Shown here: positions 7,986 through 15,505 of the stretch, one piece after another
Layout: each line of letters opens with the position of its first letter
Numbering within the stretch: position 1 is the first letter of the stretch
Origin: CAYGWX01 sp964353855 [NCBI: uncultured bacterium]
Lineage (GTDB): Bacteria > Edwardsbacteria > CAYGWX01
Reading direction: 5' to 3'
Length of the DNA stretch: 19,863 bases
NCBI GenBank assembly: GCA_964353855.1
Contig: CAYGWX010000045.1
Coordinates: 1 to 19,863, forward strand
The notes under the pieces: generated by a model
Told to the model about the DNA's origin: nothing
Databases searched by the model: none
The model's input: only the letters and a program-made list of their open reading frames with translations
Position numbers and translations under genes: made by a program

Positions 7986-10271
7986 ATGAAAAGGGGAACA
8001 GGGGCAAGGCTGGCGGCGGGAATCCTGATCGGCCTGGTGGTAGGAGGGGCGATCTTCGGCTTAGGCTGGGCCTGGCCCAGGGTCTATCAGGATTTCGAGA
8101 ACCGGACCTACGATTTGCGCTACTCCTGGTTCATCGGCCCGCCCCGGGCCCAGAACCTGGACGATGTGGTCATAGTCAGCGTGGACGCCCGCAGCCTGGA
8201 CGTGCTGGGGAAGTTCGGGAAGTGGCCGCGGTTCTATTACGCCCAGGCCATTGCCAACCTCGCCCAGGCCGGGGCCAAAGCGGTGGGCTTCGACATGCTG
8301 TTCACCGAGCCGGAGCAGCCCCGGGAGGAGATCATCGAGCTCTTCAAGGAGACCCGGGCCTCCAAAGTGACCCAGTATCTGGTGGACTCGCTCAAGGTCC
8401 CCGGCAATCCCTCGGCCGTGGCCGATGGGGCCATCGGGGAGATTTTACGCTCCATGGAGTACGATACCGAGATGGGCGAGGTCACGAGCCAGGCCGGGAA
8501 CGTGTTCTACGGGTTCGAGTTTCTCCTGGGCAGCAAGGGAAACCATCCGGACTCCCTGATTGCCGGATCGGCCCTGCCCGTGGACATCCGTCTGGCCCAG
8601 GACTTCACCTTCATCCGCAAGCAGGAGAGGAACTATCTCTTAGAGGACGTGGAGGTTCCGATCCCGGTTTTGAGCCAAAGCGCCAAGGGCGTGGGCTACG
8701 TGAACGCGGAGCCGGACGCGGACGGGGTCATCCGCTCCGTGCCCCTGTTCCTGCACTATCACGGCCACACCTATCCCCACCTCGGCCTGCGGCTGGCGAT
8801 GGACAAGCTGGGGGTCTCTCCGCAGCAGGTCTCGGTCTTTCCGGGGAAGTACGTGGAGGTCGGGACGCGGCGCCTGCCCATCGACCAGGACGGACGGATG
8901 CTCATCCGCTACGCCGGGAACTCCCTCAAGTTCAAGTACCTTTCGTTCGTGGACGCCTTCCTGGGCCAGACCCAGGACGGCCGCCCGCTTGATTTCCTGA
9001 AGGACAAGGTGGTCCTGGTCGGGGTCACGGCCCCGGGCCTGGCCGACCTCAAGGCCGTGCCCTTCTCCCAGACGTTTCCGGGGGTGGAGATCTACGCCAA
9101 CATCATCCACAGCATCCTCGCGGATCAGTTCACGCAGCGCTCGCCCGGGTGGCTGACGCTGGCGATCATCCTGGGCATCGGGCTCCTCGCCGGGTTCCTG
9201 GCCATGGTCTTCAAGCCGCGCTCGAGCTGGATCGTGGCCGTGGTCCTGCTCGCGGCCTACGTCGCGGCCTCCTATTATCTGATGAAGGACCACGGCCTCG
9301 CGATCGAGATCGTCCGTCCGCTCGGGACGGTGTTCTTCACCCTCCTGGGCTGCATGACCTACCGCTACGTGAAGGAGGAGCGGCATGCCAACGAGATCCG
9401 CGGGATGTTCGGGACCTACATGTCCCCCACCCTGGTCGCCCAGCTCATCGAGAAGCCGGACATGCTCAAGCTGGGCGGGGACCAGAAGGAGATCACGGTC
9501 TTCTTCTCCGACGTGCAGGGGTTCACGACCATCTCCGAGGGCCTGCATCCCGGAGAGCTGGTCGCGCTGCTCAACGAATACCTCACCGCGATGACCGACA
9601 TCATCATCTCCTCGGGCGGGTTCGTGGACAAGTACGAGGGGGACGCCATCATGGCCTTCTGGGGGGCGCCGGTGGAGGAGCCCGACCACGCCCTCAGGTG
9701 CTGCCTGTGCATCATCGCGATGCGGAAGCGGCTGGCCGAGCTGAACGCCTCGCTCGCAGAGCGGAAGATGCCCCAGCTCTTCACCCGGTTCGGGATCAAC
9801 TCCGGGTCGGTCATCGTGGGGAACATGGGCTCGGATGAGAAGTTCGCCTACACCGCGATGGGCGACACCGTGAACCAGGCGGCGCGGTTCGAGCCGGCCA
9901 ACAAGGAGTACGGCACCTACTGCATGATCGGCGAGGCGACCTACGAGCGGGTGAAGGAAGAAGTCGAGGCCCGGGAGCTGGACCTCCTGCAGGTGAAGGG
10001 GAAGACTAAGGGGGTGCGGGTGTTCGAGCTTCTGGCCCGCAAGGGCGAGCTGGACCCGGCCAAGCAGGAGCTCCTGACGCTTTACAACGACGGGCTCAAG
10101 GCTTACAAGGAGCGGAAGTGGGCGGAGGGGATCAAGGCCTTCCAGGCCGCCCTGGGACTGGACCCCGCGGACGGCCCGTCCAAGACCTACATCGCCCGCT
10201 GCCAGGCCTATCAGGTTAGCCCCCCGCCGCCGGACTGGGACGGGGCCTTCGTGATGAAAACCAAGGGGTAA
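7986..10271 (+). CDS. CHASE2-transmembrane-class III adenylate cyclase
   Basis: A membrane receptor cyclase of 761 residues. An N-terminal membrane anchor (about 8-30) leads to an extracytoplasmic CHASE2 sensor (about 38-385; DLRYSWFIGPPR, VVIVSVDARSLD, GFDMLFTEP, FLKDKVVLVGVTA). Transmembrane helices follow at about 389-408, 414-432 and 442-458. The class III catalytic domain (about 497-685) has both metal-binding Asp (509 in FSDVQGF, 553 in EGDAIM), adenine-selecting Lys549 with Thr623 (pattern of class IIIb adenylate cyclases), Asn630 and transition-state Arg634. It therefore looks active and should make cAMP. The C-terminus (about 693-745) resembles a TPR hairpin pair. GAGGAGG at 7977-7983 precedes the ATG. 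Its stimulus is unknown. Confidence 0.92.
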   Translation: MKRGTGARLAAGILIGLVVGGAIFGLGWAWPRVYQDFENRTYDLRYSWFIGPPRAQNLDDVVIVSVDARSLDVLGKFGKWPRFYYAQAIANLAQAGAKAVGFDMLFTEPEQPREEIIELFKETRASKVTQYLVDSLKVPGNPSAVADGAIGEILRSMEYDTEMGEVTSQAGNVFYGFEFLLGSKGNHPDSLIAGSALPVDIRLAQDFTFIRKQERNYLLEDVEVPIPVLSQSAKGVGYVNAEPDADGVIRSVPLFLHYHGHTYPHLGLRLAMDKLGVSPQQVSVFPGKYVEVGTRRLPIDQDGRMLIRYAGNSLKFKYLSFVDAFLGQTQDGRPLDFLKDKVVLVGVTAPGLADLKAVPFSQTFPGVEIYANIIHSILADQFTQRSPGWLTLAIILGIGLLAGFLAMVFKPRSSWIVAVVLLAAYVAASYYLMKDHGLAIEIVRPLGTVFFTLLGCMTYRYVKEERHANEIRGMFGTYMSPTLVAQLIEKPDMLKLGGDQKEITVFFSDVQGFTTISEGLHPGELVALLNEYLTAMTDIIISSGGFVDKYEGDAIMAFWGAPVEEPDHALRCCLCIIAMRKRLAELNASLAERKMPQLFTRFGINSGSVIVGNMGSDEKFAYTAMGDTVNQAARFEPANKEYGTYCMIGEATYERVKEEVEARELDLLQVKGKTKGVRVFELLARKGELDPAKQELLTLYNDGLKAYKERKWAEGIKAFQAALGLDPADGPSKTYIARCQAYQVSPPPPDWDGAFVMKTKG

Positions 10272-10287
10272 TCCGTAAGCAGAGAGA

Positions 10288-10328
10288 GGAGCAAAGGCCT
10301 TGCTCCGGGGAGTGACGGCGATACTCCC
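10288..10328 (+). other. Two adjacent hairpins after the cyclase gene
   Basis: GGAGCAA (10288-10294) pairs perfectly with TTGCTCC (10300-10306) around a 5-nt loop. Immediately after, GGGAGT (10308-10313) pairs with ACTCCC (10323-10328). The T-richness downstream is weak (TTATTCCTTAAG), so a standard intrinsic terminator is not clear. They may slow or end transcription, or protect the 3' end, at the close of the tig-cyclase block. The rest of the 132-bp gap is AT-richer, but I could not fit a convincing promoter. Confidence 0.35.
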
Positions 10329-10403
10329 GGGAATGACGCCTTATTCCTTAAGTCTCTTCGCTTTACAACCGTAGATAAAACAGTAACTTAAGCACAGAAA
10401 GCC

Positions 10404-11567
10404 ATGTTTCCAGACCAGGAAGATAAGGACATCCTGAAATTAGTGGAGCTGATGCTCAAGAAGCCCGAGGACCTGGGCCCCGGGGAGCTTTCGGCCATCC
10501 GGGAGGGGATCCGGGGGCCGGTGACCCTGGAGCGGGTGGCCCTGCGCCTGGTGGACGGGCTCAGCGACCCGGAATGGCGTGTGCGGGAGAGGGCCGCGGC
10601 CAGCTTCCACGAGATGGTGGACCCGCTCTCCCTGCCCCGGTCCCAGGCCCTGGCGCAGAAGGTCCTGTGGGCCACGGTCGGGCGCCTGGCCGAGGAAGAA
10701 GAGTTCGGGGTCTACAAGACCCTCCTGGGGATCCTCGTCACCTTCGCCCAGGCCTTCACCCGGATGGGAAACCCGGAGCTGGCCGGGAAGATCCGTGAGG
10801 CGTTCGAGGCCCAGATCACCTCGCTGCGGGACCGGGCCTTCCTGGCCGAGGTCATCGCAGCCCTGGGGGCGATCCATGACCCGCGCACCCTGACTCTCCT
10901 GGTCGGCCTCATCCAGAGGAACGAGCTCTTCGAGGTCTGCGCCGATGCCCTGGTCTCCCAGGGGGGGCAGGCTGTGCCGGCCCTGGTCCAGAGCCTGGAG
11001 GAGAGCGCGGAGCGGACCCAGCGGATGCGGGTGGTGGACGTCCTGGTGCGCATCGGGGAGGAGGCCGAGCGCGAGACCCTGGCGCTCCTGGCCGACGAGC
11101 AGTGGTTCGTGCGCCGGAACGCGGCCTTCGTGCTGGCTTTCATCGGCGGGGAGCGCTCGGCGGGCCCCCTGACCCGGGCGGCCACGGACAACGAGCCCCG
11201 GGTGCGGGCCGAGGCGGTCCGGGCCTTGGGTCGCATCGGCGGGCCCGACGCCGAAGGGGCCATCCTGCACGCCTTGAAAGACCAGGACCTTTCCGTGGTC
11301 CTGGCCGCTGCCGAGGCCCTGGGCAAGCACGGGGGAAGTGAGGCCGTGGAGGCCCTTACCGCGATTCTGGGGGTGCACGGCCTGTTCGGCTTGTCCTCTC
11401 CCCTCGAGATGCGTCTGGCCGCGGCCCGGGCCCTGGGCAAGACCGGCGACCCTCAGGCGCTGGCTGTTTTGATCAAGGGGACCTTCGACCCCAACCCCGA
11501 GATCAAGGCCGCCTGCAGGGAGGCCGTCCAGGCCATCCAGGATAAACAGAAACAGGAAAGCAAGTAA
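10404..11567 (+). CDS. HEAT-repeat protein next to scpA
   Basis: A 387-residue soluble protein made largely of alpha-helical repeats. The C-terminal two thirds show HEAT/PBS-lyase-like units, each with a V-R-x-x-A-A-x-A-L-G-x-I-G core: around 236-248 (VRRNAAFVLAFIG), 267-279 (VRAEAVRALGRIG), 298-309, and 337-348 (RLAAARALGKTG). The N-terminal third is also helical and acidic. No enzymatic motif or signal peptide is seen. HEAT arrays are protein-binding scaffolds. It begins at ATG 10404 behind a weak AGAAAG and ends 69 bp before scpA, its likely operon partner. That context hints at a role with the SMC-kleisin complex, which is inference. The tail KQKQESK is lysine/glutamine-rich. Confidence 0.85.
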   Translation: MFPDQEDKDILKLVELMLKKPEDLGPGELSAIREGIRGPVTLERVALRLVDGLSDPEWRVRERAAASFHEMVDPLSLPRSQALAQKVLWATVGRLAEEEEFGVYKTLLGILVTFAQAFTRMGNPELAGKIREAFEAQITSLRDRAFLAEVIAALGAIHDPRTLTLLVGLIQRNELFEVCADALVSQGGQAVPALVQSLEESAERTQRMRVVDVLVRIGEEAERETLALLADEQWFVRRNAAFVLAFIGGERSAGPLTRAATDNEPRVRAEAVRALGRIGGPDAEGAILHALKDQDLSVVLAAAEALGKHGGSEAVEALTAILGVHGLFGLSSPLEMRLAAARALGKTGDPQALAVLIKGTFDPNPEIKAACREAVQAIQDKQKQESK

Positions 11568-11571
11568 CGGG

Positions 11572-11625
11572 AGTTGTTCGTTTTCAGTTGTTGGCCAAAA
11601 ACGAACAACTAACAACCAACAACGT
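11572..11625. repeat. Inverted repeat of GTTGTT/AACAAC words between the HEAT gene and scpA
   Basis: A 13-bp arm at 11572-11584 (AGTTGTTCGTTTT) is perfectly complementary to 11598-11610, with a 13-nt loop. Further AACAAC words follow to 11625. Like the element between tig and clpP it is AT-rich, built from short repeated words and sits between two genes of a likely operon. No T-run typical of a terminator follows on the + strand. It may form a stem in the mRNA. Confidence 0.65.
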
Positions 11626-11636
11626 AATTTAAGAAC

Positions 11637-12356
11637 ATGGCTTACGAGATCGCCCTGCCCATCTTCGAAGGCCCCCTGGACCTCCTCCTCTACCTCATCC
11701 GCAAGAACGAGGTGGACATCTACGACATCCCCATCGCCCTGATCACCCGGCAGTATCTGGAGGCCCTGGAAGTCATGAAGGCCCTGGACCTGGACGTGGC
11801 CGGGGATTTCCTGACCCTGGCCGCCACCCTTCTGCGAATCAAGTCCCGGATGCTCCTGCCCCGGCTCGCGGAGGAGGGCGAGGAGGAGGACCCCCGCCGC
11901 GACCTCGTGCTCCAGCTCGTGGAGTACCGCAAATTCAAGGAGGCCGCCCGGAAGATGGCCCAGAGCGAGGAGAAGCAGCGGCTGCTCTTCAACCGCCCGC
12001 TCATCCCGGTGGAGGGGCCGGGGGGGGACGGGAAGGAGGATCTGGCTCCCAAGGGCGACGTGGCCGATCTGGTGGCCGCGCTCCAGGCGCTCCTGGAAAG
12101 GATTCAGGATGACCGGTTGTACGAGATCATCGGGGAGGATGTCTCGGTGGAGGAACGCATGGAGCACGTCCTGCGCCTGCTCGACGAGCGCCGGGAGGAG
12201 GTGCGTTTCGAGGAGCTCTTCGCCGGAGCCCGCAGGCGGATCATCCTGGTGGCGACCTTCATGGCGATCCTGGAACTCGCCCGGCTCACCAAGCTGGCCA
12301 TCCGTCAGGAGGCCCTGTTCGGGGAGATCTGGGTCCGGGGGAAAAACGCCGCCTGA
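11637..12356 (+). CDS. scpA: Segregation and condensation protein A (kleisin subunit of SMC complex)
   Basis: ScpA is the kleisin that bridges the two heads of the bacterial SMC dimer and is needed for chromosome compaction and segregation. The N-terminus has the family signature FEGPLDLLLYLIRKNEVDIYDIPI (shown here by FEGPLDLLL and VDIYDIPI), followed by the SMC-neck-binding helices ending TLLRIKSRMLLPR. An acidic linker follows (EEGEEEDPR). The C-terminal winged-helix segment that contacts the SMC head is present (FEELF, FMAILELARLTKLAIRQE). At 239 residues it is full length. There is no clear ribosome-binding site before ATG 11637. scpB normally follows directly but is absent here; a hairpin and a peptidase gene follow. 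Confidence 0.94.
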   Translation: MAYEIALPIFEGPLDLLLYLIRKNEVDIYDIPIALITRQYLEALEVMKALDLDVAGDFLTLAATLLRIKSRMLLPRLAEEGEEEDPRRDLVLQLVEYRKFKEAARKMAQSEEKQRLLFNRPLIPVEGPGGDGKEDLAPKGDVADLVAALQALLERIQDDRLYEIIGEDVSVEERMEHVLRLLDERREEVRFEELFAGARRRIILVATFMAILELARLTKLAIRQEALFGEIWVRGKNAA

Positions 12357-12375
12357 GCCTGGGGTTGGATAAGGG

Positions 12376-12402
12376 AAAACCAAAAAGCGCCCTTCGGGGC
12401 GC
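12376..12402 (-). terminator. Hairpin with T-tract on the minus strand
   Basis: GCGCCC (12387-12392), a TTCG loop and GGGCGC (12397-12402) form a perfect 6-bp stem. On the + strand the A-tract lies before the stem (AAAACCAAAAA at 12376-12386). Read on the minus strand, the stem is followed by TTTTTGGTTTT, the classic intrinsic terminator shape. On the + strand what follows is GATGTGTTC, a poor T-tract, so it may still act as a weaker terminator after scpA. No minus-strand gene is recognised upstream of it. Confidence 0.5.
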
Positions 12403-12458
12403 GATGTGTTCTTGCGAACGAAGTCATTTACACCATTCATCCCAGTAAAGGAAGGTCC

Positions 12459-15329
12459 ATGAAGCTCCGCAGCACGTTCGTCCTCCTGATGATCCTGGGG
12501 ATTACAGGCTTGGCCGCAATCCCTGCCTCAGGCGCTCCCGTCCCCGCAAAGATTCTCAAGGTGGACGCTCAGGCTCCCAAGGTCCTGGAGACCCTCCACG
12601 ACCTCAGCCTGCGGCTTTACGGTCAGACGGACAGATTCTTCCTGGTGGAGGACTCACCCGGGGCCCGAAACGCGCTTTCGGCTCAGGGCCTGGCCTTCGC
12701 GGACCTTTCCCTCTCCCCTGACCTTCCCCTGTATCTGGTCTATCTGCCCAGGCAAGGCGTCCTGGACAAGGTCTCTTCACTGGCCGCAGTGCTCTTCGTG
12801 GACGGGCGGACGGCCATGGTCCAGATGGATGAGAAGACGGCTTTGCGGGTCTCGCAGGCTGGCGGGGAGCTCGTTCGCCTTCCGGATGTGCCCTATCCGG
12901 CCTGTCTCCCTCCCCGACGGGGCTATCCCCGTCCGGCGGTTCTGGATACCTTCGTCCAGCGCCTGGTGAATAAAGTCAATCAGGACTCCATCCGGGCCCA
13001 GATCCAGAGGCTGCAGGACTTCCGCACCCGCTACTCCTATTCCGACAGCTGCCGCGCGGCCGAGCAGTATGTGTTCAACTACTTCACTTCCCTGGCCCTG
13101 GACTCCGTGGCCCTGGACTCCTTCTCCTACGGCGGGCAGGTCTGGCGAAACGTGGTCGGGACCCGCCTCGGCCGGGCCAGTCCCCGGGCGGTGGTCATCA
13201 TCTGCGGCCATATGGACGCCACCTCCGAGAGCCCCGATTCCCTCGCCCCCGGCGCCGAGGACAACGCCTCGGGAACGATGATGGCCATCGAGGCCGCACG
13301 CGTCTTGGCCCGGGAGAACCTCGACATCACGGTTAAGTTCATCGCCTTCATCGGCGAGGAGCAGGGCTTGATCGGGAGCTACCATTACGCCCAGCTGATG
13401 CGCAGCCGGAACGTGAACATCCTCGGGGTTCTGAACTTCGACATGATCGCCTGGCCCGGAGGCGCCTTCGGGGTGACGATAGCCACCAACCAGGCCTCCC
13501 TGCCCCTGGCTCAGCTCGAGGAGCAGATGGCCGGGATGTACACCAGCCTAGCCCACCGCATCATCATCCGTTCCTCTTATCCCAGCGACAATTACGCTTT
13601 CCAGGTCAACGGGTATCCCGCGACCGTCGGGGCTGAATACGGCAGCGGCTATGCGTACTATCATACCACCGGGGACACCCTGGGCAACCTCTCCATGCCC
13701 CTGGCCGCGGAGGTCGCCAGGATGGGAGTGGCCACCCTGGCCACCCTGGCCACTGCGCCGGCCCCCCCGGATGACTTCGTCCTGCGGGATGCCGGGAGCG
13801 GCGGTGCCCTTGACGCAACCTGGCTTCCCGTCTCGCATGCCGATCTGGCCGGGTACAAGCTCTTCTGGGGCACGGTTTCCCGGACCTACACGGATTCCGT
13901 GACCCTGGGGCGGGTAACCTCCTGCCGCATCTCCGGCCTCCAGAACGGCACCCGCTATTACGCCACGATCTCGGCCTTCGACTCCCTGGGGCATGAGGGC
14001 GGCCGGGCCCCGGAGCAAAACGCAGTCCCTGGAGCCATCCCGGCGTCTCCCTCCGGTTTGGCGGCTTTTCCGTTATATTTCGGGATGCGCCTCACCTGGC
14101 AGCGGAACACCGAGCGCGACCTCGCGGGGTATAACCTCTATCGCTCCACGACCTCGGGAGGGAATTACATCAAGCTGAACACCGTGGTCCTCCCGGACAC
14201 GGCCTACCGCGATTCCTCTCTCCTCTCGGACACCACGTACTACTATGTCGTGACCGCCGTGGACACGGGCAGGAATGAGAGCGGATATTCCCCCGAGGCA
14301 TGGGGAAAGCCCATAACCCTGGACCACGGCATTCTTCTGGTGGATGAGACCCGCAACGGGACCGGCGTCCGGGGCAGTCCCAACGATGCCCAGCAGGACG
14401 CCTTCTATCACTTCATGCTTCAGGGGGCCCGGTACACGGACTGGGACGCGACCCTGCAGGGAGCGCCCTCGGCCGGGGACTTCGGCCCCTACTCCACGAT
14501 CGTCTGGCATGCGGATGATTACCAGCAGCAGTTGGTCTATCCTGCGCTCCTGGGCCTGGCGAATTACCTTTCCTATGGAGGTAGGCTCTGGATGGTGGGC
14601 TGGAAGCCTATTTTAGGCCTGATGAACCAGATGGGGAACTACCCCTATACCTTTTCCGCGGGCCAGTTTCCCTATGACTATCTTCATCTCTCCCGGAGCA
14701 CCGAGTCCCAGAATCAGGATTTCATTGGGGCAACGGGCTTCCTGGGCTATCCTAATATTTCCACGGACTCCCTGAAAATATACGCTGTTTGGCAGGGAAG
14801 GATGCCCTGGATTGATACGGCGTTCCCCCGGGATGCGGAGACCGTGCTGACCTTCAACTCCGCCTCCGGGGACACGGCCTTTCAGGGGAAATCTGTGGGC
14901 GTGCGCTGGCTTTCCGGCCCCTACCGTATCGTTTTCTTCGGGTTTCCGTTCTACTTCATGAAGGACAGCGAGGCCCGGCAGGTAGCGGTGAAGGTGCTTC
15001 AGGATCTGGGCGAGCCGGTGGGCGTGGAGGGCGGGTCTCCCTCGATTCCCCTTGCCACCGCTCTCTTCCCCGTTCATCCCAACCCGTTTAGGGGCGGTGT
15101 GAATATCGAGTATGCTCTGGCCGGGAGGGAGAAGGTTCGCCTCTCCATCTACAATGTCTCTGGTCAATTGGTTAGGGAGTTGGCGAGCGGGCTTCAGTCT
15201 CTGGGGAGATACAGTATTACCTGGGATGGCCGGGATCTGAGTGCACGCAGGGTTCCGAGCGGGGTCTACCTCTATCGTCTGGACGTTTCGGACAAGTCCT
15301 GGGTCAGGAAGGCCGTGCTTCTGCGTTGA
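12459..15329 (+). CDS. Secreted M28 family zinc aminopeptidase with FN3 and sorting domains, copy 1
   Basis: A 956-residue exported protein. A signal peptide (about 1-26) is followed by an N-terminal region, then the M28 domain (about 170-430) with the expected metal-site residues: His251, Asp268 (EDNASG), catalytic Glu300 and ligand Glu301 (GEEQG), Asp328 (NFDMIAW) and His402 (YHTTGD). Two fibronectin type III-like domains follow (about 433-525 and 527-620). Next is a Rossmann-like segment (about 624-860; HGILLVDETRNGTG, GGRLWMVGWKP) resembling a glutamine-amidotransferase-like fold. Last is a FlgD-Ig-like sorting module (HPNPFRG, YNVSGQLV, VPSGVYLYRL). M28 enzymes remove N-terminal amino acids; the substrate is unknown. 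AAGGAAGG at 12448-12455 supports the start. It is the first of a tandem pair with 15506-18376. Confidence 0.92.
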   Translation: MKLRSTFVLLMILGITGLAAIPASGAPVPAKILKVDAQAPKVLETLHDLSLRLYGQTDRFFLVEDSPGARNALSAQGLAFADLSLSPDLPLYLVYLPRQGVLDKVSSLAAVLFVDGRTAMVQMDEKTALRVSQAGGELVRLPDVPYPACLPPRRGYPRPAVLDTFVQRLVNKVNQDSIRAQIQRLQDFRTRYSYSDSCRAAEQYVFNYFTSLALDSVALDSFSYGGQVWRNVVGTRLGRASPRAVVIICGHMDATSESPDSLAPGAEDNASGTMMAIEAARVLARENLDITVKFIAFIGEEQGLIGSYHYAQLMRSRNVNILGVLNFDMIAWPGGAFGVTIATNQASLPLAQLEEQMAGMYTSLAHRIIIRSSYPSDNYAFQVNGYPATVGAEYGSGYAYYHTTGDTLGNLSMPLAAEVARMGVATLATLATAPAPPDDFVLRDAGSGGALDATWLPVSHADLAGYKLFWGTVSRTYTDSVTLGRVTSCRISGLQNGTRYYATISAFDSLGHEGGRAPEQNAVPGAIPASPSGLAAFPLYFGMRLTWQRNTERDLAGYNLYRSTTSGGNYIKLNTVVLPDTAYRDSSLLSDTTYYYVVTAVDTGRNESGYSPEAWGKPITLDHGILLVDETRNGTGVRGSPNDAQQDAFYHFMLQGARYTDWDATLQGAPSAGDFGPYSTIVWHADDYQQQLVYPALLGLANYLSYGGRLWMVGWKPILGLMNQMGNYPYTFSAGQFPYDYLHLSRSTESQNQDFIGATGFLGYPNISTDSLKIYAVWQGRMPWIDTAFPRDAETVLTFNSASGDTAFQGKSVGVRWLSGPYRIVFFGFPFYFMKDSEARQVAVKVLQDLGEPVGVEGGSPSIPLATALFPVHPNPFRGGVNIEYALAGREKVRLSIYNVSGQLVRELASGLQSLGRYSITWDGRDLSARRVPSGVYLYRLDVSDKSWVRKAVLLR

Positions 15330-15414
15330 CACAGCAGGGTGAGTACAGATTTTCAACTTTTTGGGGCGAATACAACTCAAGATAATCATTGAAATACCAA
15401 CTGGTGATGCTTAG

Positions 15415-15463
15415 TTGATAAGGCTTTGATAAGGTTTTTCATGGTATAATATACTGGCAGTAT
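15415..15463 (+). promoter_or_regulatory. Extended -10 promoter with phased direct repeats and start-site palindrome
   Basis: TGGTATAAT (15442-15450) is a perfect extended -10 element, TGnTATAAT. No good -35 box lies at 16-18 bp. Instead two identical 9-mers TTGATAAGG lie at 15415-15423 and 15426-15434, 11 bp apart, about one helix turn. Directly after the -10 box, ATACTG-G-CAGTAT (15451-15463) is a perfect palindrome covering the expected start site. The layout suggests activator sites plus an operator for the second M28 gene, 43 bp downstream. The surrounding 176-bp gap (15330-15505) is AT-rich. Confidence 0.7.
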
Positions 15464-15505
15464 CTCGGTATCTTCCCTCAAGCAGACCGATAAGCGAGGA
15501 GAATC

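Noticed and set aside
10440-12440. Long minus-strand open frame (666 codons) opposite the HEAT and scpA genes
   Set aside because: Low-complexity translation rich in G, P, L and H, no recognisable domain, and it mirrors two clear + strand genes; long antisense frames are expected in GC-rich DNA.
12403-12458. A promoter immediately before the first M28 gene
   Set aside because: TTGCGA near 12412 has no acceptable -10 box at the right spacing.
15426-15450. TTGATA at 15426 as a -35 box for TATAAT at 15445
   Set aside because: The spacing is only 13 bp, and the other TTGATA at 15415 is 24 bp away; the extended -10 explains the promoter better.
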